64,000 bases of DNA from Stenotrophomonas sp. 57 (GCF_030291075.1 NZ_CP127407.1:2664001-2728000), one strand, 5' to 3'. Positions 30,274 through 38,437 are shown, counted from the stretch's first letter. Numbers and translations: made by a program. Notes: a model not told the origin generated them from the letters alone.

Positions 30274-30382
30274 CGGCAATTGTTCGTGCGGACCCGGCGA
30301 GGTGGGTCACGGCTCGGCGCACGCTACCATCGCCGCATGGGCTCCTGGCAGCCCACCCACTGTAGGACCCAAAGCGCGAGCC
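30274..30382. other. No gene recognised
   Basis: Between the hairpin and the small ORF nothing convincing is seen. On the minus strand, beyond the stop of the small ORF, the next frame stays open for about 30 codons (ARALGPTVGGLPGAHAAM), which could be the frameshifted rest of a decayed small gene. Confidence 0.3.
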
Positions 30383-30475
30383 TCACCCCTCCCAACGCGA
30401 CTGTGCGGAACTGACACCGCAAACAAACCCGGCGGCAGCAGCAACCAACACCCCGGCCAGACCGCATTTCATCAT
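30383..30475 (-). CDS. 30-aa signal-peptide-like ORF, possibly a truncated secreted protein
   Basis: MMKCGLAGVLVAAAAGFVCG followed by VSSAQSRWEG and stop. A strong AGGAGG lies 5 to 8 bases before the double ATG. The sequence is almost entirely a signal peptide with an SSA-type cleavage site, so it is either a very small exported peptide or the 5' remnant of a secreted protein lost by rearrangement. It follows the first DUF4189 gene by 42 bases on the same strand. Short length keeps confidence moderate. Confidence 0.4.
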   Translation of the reverse strand: MMKCGLAGVLVAAAAGFVCGVSSAQSRWEG

Positions 30476-30517
30476 CCCAGCCTCCTGATTCAGTGGCACA
30501 GCGGAGAGGCCGCAGCA

Positions 30518-31051
30518 TCAATACGCCTTGAAGATCGGCTTTGTGCAATCCGAGTAGAAAACCTCGCATGCCCCTGCTTGATCATTCGTGCAGCCTTTCT
30601 GAGCTTCGCGCTCTGCCACGTCGAGTGTCGGCCCTCGTCCAATGCCAGAGCCACCCTGACCTGTCCGGCCGCTGGGAACTACCCATGCCGCACACTGATT
30701 GAAGTAGGCAAGCACAACCTCGCAATCGTTCGCACCCGCGGAAGAACATTTGCCAAGGGCTTCCTGCTCCGCTCCACTCTTCCTTCGCTGCCCTGTCGAC
30801 ACACCTGCATCCGAAGTTCGCTTGGATGTGGCAATTGCACCCCAGGTGGTGATCCATTCTCCAGACGGTTGTGGCGACGAAACGGGAGCGGTCATCCCGC
30901 CATTGTTTGCTCCCGGGATAGGCGCACAGCCCTGTACTCCCTGTCCTCCGATCGGATACATACCAGGGGGGCAGTTGCCCTCCGCGCTTGCGGACGAGAA
31001 TGCCAGCCAGAGCATTGCTGCTACGACCACTTGAATCAAACGACTAGTCAT
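30518..31051 (-). CDS. Secreted DUF4189 protein, copy A
   Basis: The 177-residue product starts at ATG 31051 (a GTG at 31057 is an alternative). A signal peptide (LIQVVVAAMLWLAFSSASA) is followed by the motif EGNCPPGMYPIGGQGVQGCA shared with copies B and C, then the DUF4189 core WITTWGAIATSKRTSDAGVS, KCSSAGANDCEVVLAYFNQC and a C-terminal CEVFYSDCTKPIFKAY. It is probably exported and disulfide-bonded. Function unknown. Its place at the cargo end of an X-T4SS, and its multiplication, suggest an immunity or secretion-accessory role (inference). Confidence 0.82.
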   Translation of the reverse strand: MTSRLIQVVVAAMLWLAFSSASAEGNCPPGMYPIGGQGVQGCAPIPGANNGGMTAPVSSPQPSGEWITTWGAIATSKRTSDAGVSTGQRRKSGAEQEALGKCSSAGANDCEVVLAYFNQCAAWVVPSGRTGQGGSGIGRGPTLDVAEREAQKGCTNDQAGACEVFYSDCTKPIFKAY

Positions 31052-31079
31052 TGTCACTCACTCGCGTCCGATACAATTT

Positions 31080-31130
31080 CCAACCATCTGCGAACATGCA
31101 TGAAGTCTCCGGGGCACGCTGGAAAAAGCC
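31080..31130 (-). pseudogene. Decayed remnant of the virB6 3' region
   Basis: The plus-strand sequence ACCATCTGCGAACATGC followed by ATGAAG, then GGGcaCgCTGGAAaAA, aligns with the virB6 copies at about 32008 and 33392 (ACCTATCTGCGAACATGCC ... GGGTGCCCTGGAAGAA), with indels. The minus-strand peptide LHACSQMVGN recalls FMACSQIGGS of the better-preserved fragment. It lies just upstream of DUF4189 copy A, the same relation as in the other two units. The match is short, so confidence is limited. Confidence 0.45.
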
Positions 31131-31218
31131 CAAGTCATATCAGACGCTGTCACGCATAGTGCCCCCCTTCCGACGCGGCATGCATGTCTGCTGACAGCCA
31201 TCATGCAGAACCTGGCGA

Positions 31219-31767
31219 TCAACGATACGCCCTGAACTCCGACATACTGCAGGCCGAGTAGGCCACTTCGCACGCGCCTCCACCATTCACAGAGGCGCAT
31301 TCCTTCATCGCGAGCGATTGAGCTTCGTCAAGTGTTTCAGCGCTGGCAACGATTGAATTTCCGGCAGCCTCTCCGCCCGAGCGGGGCGACGGATCGGCGA
31401 TCGCGGCGCATTGATCGTGATAGCTCAGACGAATCTCACACTTGCTCCCTCCTCGCCGGACACATCCGTCGATCGCCGCCGCTTCCGCAGCTCGCTTCGA
31501 TTTCTGGGATACGGAAACACCAGTTGCCATCAAGCCACCAGTTGCTGGTTTTTTGTCCTCAGCGATGGCTCCCCAGCGCGTCTCCCATTTCCCGGCCGGA
31601 ACCGGCGCAGAAGATCCAGTGGAGGGAGAGCTGCTTCCGCCAGGAATAGGCGCACACCCGCCGACGCCCTGCCCTCCAACAGGGTACTGCCCAGGGGGAC
31701 ATCTCCCCTCCGCCAGAGCGGAAAAAGGGGCTATCAGCAGCGCGGCCGCAAGAAAGAACTTGATCAT
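31219..31767 (-). CDS. Secreted DUF4189 protein, copy B
   Basis: The 182-residue product starts at ATG 31767 after GGAG. Signal peptide MIKFFLAAALLIAPFSALAE, then RCPPGQYPVGGQGVGGCAPI, a Ser/Gly linker, and the DUF4189 core KWETRWGAIAEDKKPATGGL, SKCEIRLSYHDQCAAIADP and GACEVAYSACSMSEFRAY. It shares layout and cysteine spacing with copies A and C but differs in many core positions, so the duplications are not recent or the proteins diverge fast. Upstream lies a well-preserved virB6 3' fragment. Confidence 0.85.
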   Translation of the reverse strand: MIKFFLAAALLIAPFSALAEGRCPPGQYPVGGQGVGGCAPIPGGSSSPSTGSSAPVPAGKWETRWGAIAEDKKPATGGLMATGVSVSQKSKRAAEAAAIDGCVRRGGSKCEIRLSYHDQCAAIADPSPRSGGEAAGNSIVASAETLDEAQSLAMKECASVNGGGACEVAYSACSMSEFRAYR

Positions 31768-31811
31768 AGTGTTTACTCCAATCCCTGAATCATGCGCTGA
31801 TCAAGCCTCAA

Positions 31812-32115
31812 CTAACTTCCAGCAGCCTTGCCATGCGTACCAGGCCCAAGACTTCCGCTAGACCCGCCTTCACCTATAGACCTTCCACTGGTTGCATAGG
31901 TTACTGGTGGTGAAACATGCTTCTCCGCATTAGAAGTCTGAGGCGGCATGTAACTACCCGGCGGCTGGCCGTTTGAGCTGGGCGCCTGCGCTACCGGGCT
32001 ACCACCTATCTGCGAACATGCCATGAAGGTACCCAGGGTGCCCTGGAAGAACATCGCGGCCATTGGGGGCGCAGTCAGGATCAGTGTCGTCAGGATCAGG
32101 CCCATGCCGCCCTGC
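31812..32115 (-). pseudogene. virB6 3'-end fragment
   Basis: On the minus strand the frame reads QQGGMGLILTTLILTAPPMA then AMFFQGTLGTFMACSQIGGS, nearly identical to the last part of intact VirB6, and goes on for about 65 divergent residues to a stop (NGQPPGSYMPPQTSN retained). At DNA level about 105 bases (32012-32115 against 33396-33501) are almost identical. The upstream side breaks abruptly at 32116 into the 100-bp repeat. It lacks a plausible start and all but one membrane segment, so it is most likely a by-product of tandem duplication. Confidence 0.85.
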
Positions 32116-32123
32116 TGCCAATG

Positions 32124-32226
32124 GCCCCGATGCGCCGGACTTCTTTCGCGCACGCAGCTTACTGCGTGGAGATTTCGGTCGTCGAAGGGGTCTAGAGCGA
32201 AAAACGGACTTGATCATACAAAAAGC
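32124..32226. repeat. About 100-bp duplicated segment, copy 2
   Basis: Partner of 30124-30226. Here it abuts the broken end of the virB6 fragment; the short GCAGCAGGGCGG-like junction suggests recombination through microhomology. The minus-strand frame starting ATG 32217 (MIKSVFRSRPLRRPKSPRSK) runs through the junction into the wrong frame of virB6 and is not considered a gene. Confidence 0.7.
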
Positions 32227-32400
32227 ACGGTTATCGTGAATGATTGCTTAGTCGTTCGCGTGAGCATTCGCTACGGACACCTTGTACAGCGTGGCTATCC
32301 TGGTTCGCATGCCGAACACCCAGCTGAAGCATCGATGGATCAGCACCTTCTAAACATTGAACAGAGGCTCAGTGCAATCTGCGTAAGATGCTGTACGTGC
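32227..32400. other. Gene-free stretch, lower GC
   Basis: No supported gene on either strand. Base composition is clearly less GC-rich than the flanking virB genes, consistent with foreign or decaying DNA. Confidence 0.4.
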
Positions 32401-32607
32401 TCACGACGGTTGGTTCCAGCACCTCCCTTGAGGCGCCCCCGTAGCCTCCGCCTGCGCCAGACCGTATCCATGCCGGACAGGGACTATGTACTTCCCCCGC
32501 TCAGGGTGATCCAGAAAGCGCACCAACTGAAGGAAGTCATGCCGCCCCTGATCACGCGCCCAAAAGGCGGCGCACGCTTGCACAGCTTCCCGTTCTGCGC
32601 CGTTGAC
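32401..32607 (-). pseudogene. Orphan gene remnant, unknown family
   Basis: An open frame without a convincing start or ribosome-binding site reads AFWARDQGRHDFLQLVRFLD, then HPERGKYIVPVRHGYGLAQA and ends CWNQPS. The composition (aromatic, charged, few rare residues) looks like true protein, unlike ordinary shadow frames. It lies immediately beyond DUF4189 copy C. It may be the C-terminus of a lost cargo gene; GTG 32583 could start a 60-residue product. Family not recognised. Confidence 0.35.
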
Positions 32608-32622
32608 CTATCCGAAGTCTTA

Positions 32623-33150
32623 TCAGTACTTCCGGAAGACGGGCAAGGAGCATTCGGAATAGACGACGGCGCACTTTCCGCCTCCGGTATCCCGACAATG
32701 ACCAATTGCATTTCCAGCGACGGTCTCTGCATCTACCGCCGTATCCAAGGAGCCCTGCCCCTTTCCTGAGGACGGTACAGCGAATGCAACGCATTGGTTG
32801 TAATAGGTGACCGAAGACTTGCAGTCCTTTGCACCCTCTGCGGCGCACTTCTTGATCGCCACATCCACCGCACGCCGCTCGCTGGACTCATTGGCTGCGG
32901 TGCCGACGAGATTTGACGTAGGCGATTCAGCCACGGCTCCCCATCTCGTCAACCACTCCCCCAACGGCTGAGCAGGAGCGGGAGCAGAGGGCGATGCCGT
33001 TCCACCAACTGCACCAGGAATTGGCGCGCAACCCTGGACACCCTGCCCACCAATCGGATACGACCCTGGGGGGCACCCACCTTCTCCTGATGCGGAGTGT
33101 ACGCATAACAACAATACAACGAGAACTATGTAGGTCAAAGTCGTTCGCAT
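32623..33150 (-). CDS. Secreted DUF4189 protein, copy C
   Basis: The 175-residue product starts at ATG 33150, 5 bases after GGAGG (the ATG one codon earlier would be too close). Signal peptide MRTTLTYIVLVVLLLCVHSA, then GEGGCPPGSYPIGGQGVQGC, and the core WLTRWGAVAESPTSNLVGTA, KDCKSSVTYYNQCVAFAVPS, ending KCAVVYSECSLPVFRKY. It directly follows intact virB6 (23-base gap), so it is probably the ancestral position of the family in this locus and part of the virB operon. Confidence 0.85.
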   Translation of the reverse strand: MRTTLTYIVLVVLLLCVHSASGEGGCPPGSYPIGGQGVQGCAPIPGAVGGTASPSAPAPAQPLGEWLTRWGAVAESPTSNLVGTAANESSERRAVDVAIKKCAAEGAKDCKSSVTYYNQCVAFAVPSSGKGQGSLDTAVDAETVAGNAIGHCRDTGGGKCAVVYSECSLPVFRKY

Positions 33151-33173
33151 CATGGCCTCCAATTCCCGAAGAG

Positions 33174-34328
33174 TTACGAATTCATTGTTCCAGCATTGCC
33201 GCGCTGCCCACTCTGAATCGGAGATTCAGTGGTCGCGCCTCCAAATCTAGGCATCGTATCTTGAACCGGAACCTGACTTGAGGCCCTCGAATTGGTGGGA
33301 ACAGGAGGCATGTACATTCCTCCGCCCGACCCACTAGAACCCGGCGGCTGCCCATTCGGACCCGGCGACGTCGGCACCGCGCTACCGCCTATCTGCGAAT
33401 ATGCCATGAAGGTACCCAGGGTGCCCTGGAAGAACATCGCGGCCATTGGGGGCGCAGTCAGGATCAGTGTCGTCAGGATCAGGCCCATGCCGCCCTGCTG
33501 CAGCGCCATGCTGCTCATGCCCTCGGTCAGGTTCGACCCCAGCAGTGCACCCAGCGCGGATGCGCCCCAGAACGAAGCCGCCACGCGTGCCACCATTTCC
33601 ATGGCAATGCCGGTCATCGCCGCCAGCACCGCCATCGAGAACATGGTGCCGATGCCATAGAACAACCATCGTTGGAACAGCGACTTTGTCTGCTCGAACA
33701 GCAGGCACAGGATGAACAGTGGTCCGAATCCGATGAACAGCGCCAGCGCGATCTGGTACAGCAGCAGCATCGCACCCGCAGTCACGGCGGGACCGCCCGT
33801 TCCCAGGCCGATGAACCACATCGCGCGGGTCTTGGCACTATCCAGCGCCACGTCGCCGGCCACATCCAGCACGCTTACCGACGTGAGTGCCAGCTGCATG
33901 TAGCCCAGGTTCTTGTCGATCAGCTCCTCCGCGGTCGACTTCTTGCCGGTCACAATGTAGGTGATCTGGTCCTGCACATCGCCGGTCAGGAAGTTCTGCA
34001 GCTTGGTTCCGAACATCGCCATCGACGTCGCGACGGTAACGATCAGGGCGGCGCGCGCCATGTTCGTCATCAGCGCAGCCATCGAGTCACGGCTCCGTCC
34101 GGTCACGATGCGGAAGCCTTGGATGAGCACCCACAGCGTCATCAGCACCAACGCCATCGTGCCGACCCAGGTCATCATCCGGCTCAGGATACCGTTACCG
34201 AAGTTGGTGATCTCGTCGCGCAGATAATCCAGGATCAGCCGGAAGAAGACGAAGTCGCCCACCGACGCGAACAACGTGCCGTGCAACAGATCATTGAACA
34301 CCATACCGTGCATCATTCCCTGACTCAT
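33174..34328 (-). CDS. virB6: VirB6, polytopic inner-membrane T4SS component
   Basis: The 384-residue product has several hydrophobic helices (MMTWVGTMALVLMTLWVLIQ, LLYQIALALFIGFGPLFILC, GMGLILTTLILTAPPMAAMF) and the TrbL/VirB6 layout, with a polar Gly/Pro/Asn-rich C-terminal tail of about 85 residues. It forms part of the inner-membrane complex and substrate path. ATG 34328 is used; GTG 34331 directly before it is possible. Its 3' end has been copied at least once, probably twice, downstream (31812-32115 and near 31080). Confidence 0.92.
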   Translation of the reverse strand: MSQGMMHGMVFNDLLHGTLFASVGDFVFFRLILDYLRDEITNFGNGILSRMMTWVGTMALVLMTLWVLIQGFRIVTGRSRDSMAALMTNMARAALIVTVATSMAMFGTKLQNFLTGDVQDQITYIVTGKKSTAEELIDKNLGYMQLALTSVSVLDVAGDVALDSAKTRAMWFIGLGTGGPAVTAGAMLLLYQIALALFIGFGPLFILCLLFEQTKSLFQRWLFYGIGTMFSMAVLAAMTGIAMEMVARVAASFWGASALGALLGSNLTEGMSSMALQQGGMGLILTTLILTAPPMAAMFFQGTLGTFMAYSQIGGSAVPTSPGPNGQPPGSSGSGGGMYMPPVPTNSRASSQVPVQDTMPRFGGATTESPIQSGQRGNAGTMNS

Positions 34329-34380
34329 CACATCACCCGCCCCGCATCGGGGCCCTGCTGGAGTGCGTTGCGCACGTGAT

Positions 34381-35169
34381 TCACTTCGAAAGCGCGGCCT
34401 TCAGCGCGCCGGCCTTGATGACGCTGCCAATCGGATTGCGCTCGCCACGCAACGCGCGCTCGGCCAGGTTCTTCTGCCGCCCCTGAAGGGCAAGAATCTG
34501 CTGATCGTAGACCTTGACGGTGGTTTCCCACTTCTTGAATGCCTTATCGAGTTCGACCGCGGTTGCCGTGTTGTTGGAGATATCCTCCTGCAGCGCGCCT
34601 TCGTTCTTGAACGCATTGCGGATCCGGCGCAGCTGCTGCAGCATCTGCTCCATTGCCGGCATGGACATCTGCACGACCTCGACGGTCTCGTTGTACTTCT
34701 TGTTCTCAAGCACCTGGATGTACGAGCAGATCGCACGCTGCTGCGCGCCGATATCGCCACCCGGGCTCATGTTCAGCACCGCCATCAGGCCGCTCATGCT
34801 GATCATGGAATCGCCACCGCACTTTTCGGCCACGTTCCAGTTTTCGGGAATCTTGGTCAGTGTGGGCGTCGGCGGCATCAGCGGCGAAGCAATGATCTGG
34901 GTCCAGTTCTGCAGCTTGGACAGCCAGTTGTCGATGGTCTTGCCGTACTGCTCTGCCGTCTGGCTCCAGCGCGCGGCCGTCTCGAAGTACTCCTTGCCGG
35001 CCTTCATCTCCTGCAGGAAGTTCATGACCCAGTTGAACGGGTCATAGACGGTCATCGCCTGCGCCGGGCTGGTGCCGGTGCTCACGGTCAGGCCCAGCGT
35101 CAGTACGGCGGCCATCAGGGGCGCCATGCGACGCCGGCGAATGGGCTTGCGTTGGGTTTCGGTCGTCAT
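34381..35169 (-). CDS. virB5: VirB5-like minor pilus component
   Basis: The 262-residue product begins at ATG 35169, 8 bases after AAGGAAA. A basic N-terminus and a signal peptide (APLMAAVLTLGLTVSTGTSP region, cleavage after PAQA) precede a helical body (VYDPFNWVMNFLQEMKAGKE, NAFKNEGALQEDISNNTATA) typical of VirB5/TrbJ. It lies between virB4 and virB6, as in X-T4SS loci. Two cysteines (EKCGGDS, AICSYIQ) may form a disulfide. Confidence 0.88.
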   Translation of the reverse strand: MTTETQRKPIRRRRMAPLMAAVLTLGLTVSTGTSPAQAMTVYDPFNWVMNFLQEMKAGKEYFETAARWSQTAEQYGKTIDNWLSKLQNWTQIIASPLMPPTPTLTKIPENWNVAEKCGGDSMISMSGLMAVLNMSPGGDIGAQQRAICSYIQVLENKKYNETVEVVQMSMPAMEQMLQQLRRIRNAFKNEGALQEDISNNTATAVELDKAFKKWETTVKVYDQQILALQGRQKNLAERALRGERNPIGSVIKAGALKAALSK

Positions 35170-35201
35170 GGCAGTTTCCTTGTTCGTTTGAGTGGGCAGG
35201 T

Positions 35202-37649
35202 TCATGCCGTCTCCTCCTGATCCTGTTCGGCCCGCTTGCCCGAGCCCTTTCGATTCTTGTAGAACGCGTCCAGCCACTGATCCGGGGTCAGCTCGTCCAC
35301 CGTCACACGGTTGCGGACCGCTGCCGTCTGCAGCACGCGATGCATGATGTCGATGTTGTCGGTCGAGGCCGAGATCACCGACAGGATGTCGTCCATGCCG
35401 CGCAGGTTGAGCTGGCAGACGCTCGAGGCATGACCCTGCTTGACCAGGAAGCAGCGCGAACGCTCGTCCAGCGCGGTAACCACCTTGAACTCGGCCTCGG
35501 TCAGCTTCAGGCCATCCATGTAGTCGCTCTTGCTGGCGTTCGGGTTCGGCAGCAGGATCAGCGTGGCGGTCTGTTCGATCAGCGCCGCGGAGATGTCGCT
35601 CTTCAGCGCATCCTCCGGGCTCTGCGTAGCGAAGATGCCCAGACCGTTCTGCTTACGGATGGTCTTCTGCTTGTTCTTCGCGAACTCCTTCAGGCCACCC
35701 TCGCCGTCCAGGATCTTCCAGAATTCGTCCATCACATAGATCAGCGGACGGCCGTCGATCAGTGACTCCAGGCGGTGCAGCAGGTAATTGATGACCGGCA
35801 CGCGCACTTCAGGGTTGTCGATGATGTCGGTGTAGTCGAACCCGATGATGTTGGCCTTGCTGAGATCAACGGTATCGACCGGGTTGTCGAACACCCAGCC
35901 CAGCGAGTTGCCCGAGGTCCAGCGGCGCATCCGCGCGTAGAGACCGTCATCGCCCATGTTGGGCAGGCTCTTCTGGAAGTTGGTCATGCTGCGCAGGTGC
36001 ATCGGCGTATCGAGCATGCTCTCCACCGCGCGGTAGATGTCCTCTTCCTCACGGGCGCTGTACTCGCGCTTGCCGGCCAGCACCTTGATCAGGTCGGCCA
36101 GGAACTGCACGTTCGACTCGTTGTTCTCGCACTGGAACGGGTTGAAGCCGGTCGGCGCACCGTTCTCCAGCGCGAGGTAGTTGCCACCGCAGGCGCGCAC
36201 GAAGATCTCCGCGCCGCGGTCCTTGTCGAAGAAGAAGATGGTCGGTGACGGCTCGTACTTCTGGACCTGGCTGAGCAGGAAGTTGATCAGCGCGGTCTTG
36301 CCGGTACCGGATTTGCCGATCACCATGGTGTTGGCGATGGCCTTCTCGCCCAGCGAGTTCTCCGACGGATGGGTCGCGTGGAAGTTGAAGTAATACGGCT
36401 GGCCGTTGGTGGTCTGCAGCGTGGTGACGCAGTCACCCCAGGGGTTGTTGTGCTGCTTGCCGGTGGCAAAGTTGTGCAGCGGCGACAGGCCCAGGAAATT
36501 CAGCGAGCTGACATTGGCCAGGCGCGTACGGTAGCGCCAGTTGCCCGGCAGCTGCGAATAGAACGACGAGGTAACCGCGAGGTCTTCCTTGGTCGACACG
36601 AACCCGGCATTGGACAGCTCGGCGCGGGTCGAGGCCACGTTCTGCGAGAGCTTGGCCTGGGTATCGCCGTAGACCGCCATGATGAAGTGGTACTCGCCCA
36701 GCACGAAGTTGCCGGACGACAACTGATCCATGGCCTGGTCCAGCTCGACGATCTGGCTGACCGCCTTGTCGCCGGAGGAGATCATCATGCCCTTGGTGCG
36801 GTCGAGCACCTTCAGCGCGTCCTGGCGCCCCATCGGGCTGAACGAATGGGTGATGACATACTCGTAGTCCAGGTACTTCAGGCCGTTGAGAATGCCCGGG
36901 TAGGTGCCCTCGGCATACTCCTTGATGTTGAGGATGGCACCGAAGTGGTTGGCACCATTCGGGGTGTTGATGACAAAGTCGCCGGTCTTGGCCGAGAACA
37001 TGTGCCGGCTGACCGGCAGGTAATCCTTGATCGGCGCCGGCAGCACCGGAACCGGCTCGTCGATGCGGTTGATCAGGTAGCCGAACAACTCCAGCGTCTC
37101 GGAGAACACCACGCCATTCTTTGCCTCATACATGCCCAGGCGATACGGCGCGTAATCACGGATCACTGCCTCGACGTTGCCGGCCAGCTCCATCAGCTTC
37201 TCGATGGCCTGTTCCTGCTCGGCACGCAGGCGATCGACGTTCGCCGACTTCTCCACGAAGCGCTTACCCGATACCACCGGGCGATAGATCATGGTCAGGT
37301 ACAGCTCGTTCTGCATGATGCGCTGCGAGGACAGCATGCCCATGTACTGATCGGACACGTCCTGGTTGAAGCGCTGCCGGTAGGTGCTCTTGCCTTTCAA
37401 CGTGCGACGGCGCCGGATGTCGTGCACCCAGAAAGCCACGTTGACGAAGTCCGGCGCGCGCAGCGTCTGCAGCAGGCGATTGAAGGTGTTGTGCCGATGC
37501 TCGAGTTCCCATTCCTCACGTCCGACGAACGGCAGCCCCTCCAGGTACCAGGTCAACAGGTAGTCACCGCCCGTGGTCTTGACCACGTTCGGGGCGACAT
37601 GCGTCGACAGGGGAATGAACTCACTGATGGAGGTATCTGGGCTGAACAT
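35202..37649 (-). CDS. virB4: VirB4 T4SS ATPase
   Basis: The 815-residue ATPase energises pilus or channel assembly. The N-terminal CagE/TrbE-type domain (PNVVKTTGGDYLLTWYLEGL) is followed by a RecA-like motor with Walker A VIGKSGTGKTALINFLLS near residue 445 and Walker B-type RPLIYVMDEFWKILDGEG; IFATQSPEDALKSD follows. Length and motifs fit VirB4. It starts 82 bases after virB3 and ends 32 before the virB5 start. Confidence 0.96.
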   Translation of the reverse strand: MFSPDTSISEFIPLSTHVAPNVVKTTGGDYLLTWYLEGLPFVGREEWELEHRHNTFNRLLQTLRAPDFVNVAFWVHDIRRRRTLKGKSTYRQRFNQDVSDQYMGMLSSQRIMQNELYLTMIYRPVVSGKRFVEKSANVDRLRAEQEQAIEKLMELAGNVEAVIRDYAPYRLGMYEAKNGVVFSETLELFGYLINRIDEPVPVLPAPIKDYLPVSRHMFSAKTGDFVINTPNGANHFGAILNIKEYAEGTYPGILNGLKYLDYEYVITHSFSPMGRQDALKVLDRTKGMMISSGDKAVSQIVELDQAMDQLSSGNFVLGEYHFIMAVYGDTQAKLSQNVASTRAELSNAGFVSTKEDLAVTSSFYSQLPGNWRYRTRLANVSSLNFLGLSPLHNFATGKQHNNPWGDCVTTLQTTNGQPYYFNFHATHPSENSLGEKAIANTMVIGKSGTGKTALINFLLSQVQKYEPSPTIFFFDKDRGAEIFVRACGGNYLALENGAPTGFNPFQCENNESNVQFLADLIKVLAGKREYSAREEEDIYRAVESMLDTPMHLRSMTNFQKSLPNMGDDGLYARMRRWTSGNSLGWVFDNPVDTVDLSKANIIGFDYTDIIDNPEVRVPVINYLLHRLESLIDGRPLIYVMDEFWKILDGEGGLKEFAKNKQKTIRKQNGLGIFATQSPEDALKSDISAALIEQTATLILLPNPNASKSDYMDGLKLTEAEFKVVTALDERSRCFLVKQGHASSVCQLNLRGMDDILSVISASTDNIDIMHRVLQTAAVRNRVTVDELTPDQWLDAFYKNRKGSGKRAEQDQEETA

Positions 37650-37731
37650 ACGACTGCTTCCAAAGAGTTGCTGCCAGGGAACTTCGAGGTGGCCTGGCGG
37701 GCAGCACGCGCCCGCCAGGCCATTCCGGACC

Positions 37732-38040
37732 TCAATCCATTCGGGCCGGCTTGTTGCGGTAATGATTCGGGTTGAATACCCACATGCCGTCGTGCTGCTG
37801 CACGTTGCGCACCCGCAGCTTGAACATCAGGCGCAGGCCCATCAGACGAAAGATCATCTCGTCACGTTTGGCCATCTGCCGCATGATGAAGATTGCTACC
37901 GGAATGGTGAGCAGGAACCAGAAATTGGTGTAGACGCTCAGCAGCAGCAACCCACCTGCCACCATGAAGAATGGCAGGTAGGGAACGCCCAGGAACATTG
38001 CCGGGCGAGTGCAACCGCGGAAGACGACGTTCTTATGCAC
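37732..38040 (-). CDS. virB3: VirB3 inner-membrane component
   Basis: The 102-residue product has two hydrophobic helices (FLGVPYLPFFMVAGGLLLLS and FWFLLTIPVAIFIMRQM) and the conserved FRGCTRPAMF start seen in VirB3. Its start overlaps the end of virB2 by 8 bases. It acts with VirB4 at the inner membrane. Confidence 0.92.
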   Translation of the reverse strand: MHKNVVFRGCTRPAMFLGVPYLPFFMVAGGLLLLSVYTNFWFLLTIPVAIFIMRQMAKRDEMIFRLMGLRLMFKLRVRNVQQHDGMWVFNPNHYRNKPARMD

Positions 38041-38437
38041 TGTAGTAGAGCACTGCCTGCTGGATCAGCATGCCGGTCTTGCCTTCGCAGGTGCCGTACT
38101 CGTCACCCAGCAGCATGCGGGCGATCTGGCCGGCGGCACCGATCAGGACGCCACCGATCAGGATCGGCGAGACCTCGCTGATTCGCTTGTGCGCGAAGGC
38201 AATCTGATAGCCGGCGAAGATGACCGCGATGGTGACGACGGCAATCGAGGCCATGTTCAGCAGGCCATTGATGTTGGAGAAGAAGCCGCAGACCTTGCCG
38301 TCGGTACCGCCGTAGTTGGTGGCGCCGTTGGTGGCGAACACCTGCGGGGCGAACAATGCGCCGACGAAGATCGTTGCCATCAGCAGGGTCTTCAGCGTGC
38401 GCTGGGCCTGGACGAGGTCGAGATTGGATCGCTTCAT
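38033..38437 (-). CDS. virB2: VirB2 major pilin
   Basis: The 134-residue prepilin starts at ATG 38437 after AGGAAATC. It has a long leader ending in APQVFA, then a short mature part with two hydrophobic helices (LLNMASIAVVTIAVIFAGYQ and SPILIGGVLIGAAGQIARML) separated by the basic AHKRISE loop, the TrbC/VirB2 pattern. Two cysteines (KVCGFF, GTCEGK) may pair. It assembles the T4SS pilus or channel lining. Confidence 0.93.
   Translation of the reverse strand: MKRSNLDLVQAQRTLKTLLMATIFVGALFAPQVFATNGATNYGGTDGKVCGFFSNINGLLNMASIAVVTIAVIFAGYQIAFAHKRISEVSPILIGGVLIGAAGQIARMLLGDEYGTCEGKTGMLIQQAVLYYSA

Noticed and set aside
30254..31159. 301-codon plus-strand frame across the DUF4189 copy A gene
   Set aside because: Antisense of DUF4189 and spacer; Cys/Ser-rich, no ribosome-binding site, no domain.
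31999..32217. Minus-strand ORF beginning MIKSVFRSRP in the duplicated segment
   Set aside because: It continues in the wrong frame of the virB6 fragment; a chimera of debris rather than a gene.
32023..32769. 248-codon plus-strand frame over the virB6 fragment and copy C
   Set aside because: Runs through the antisense of two unrelated regions; no motif or start signal.
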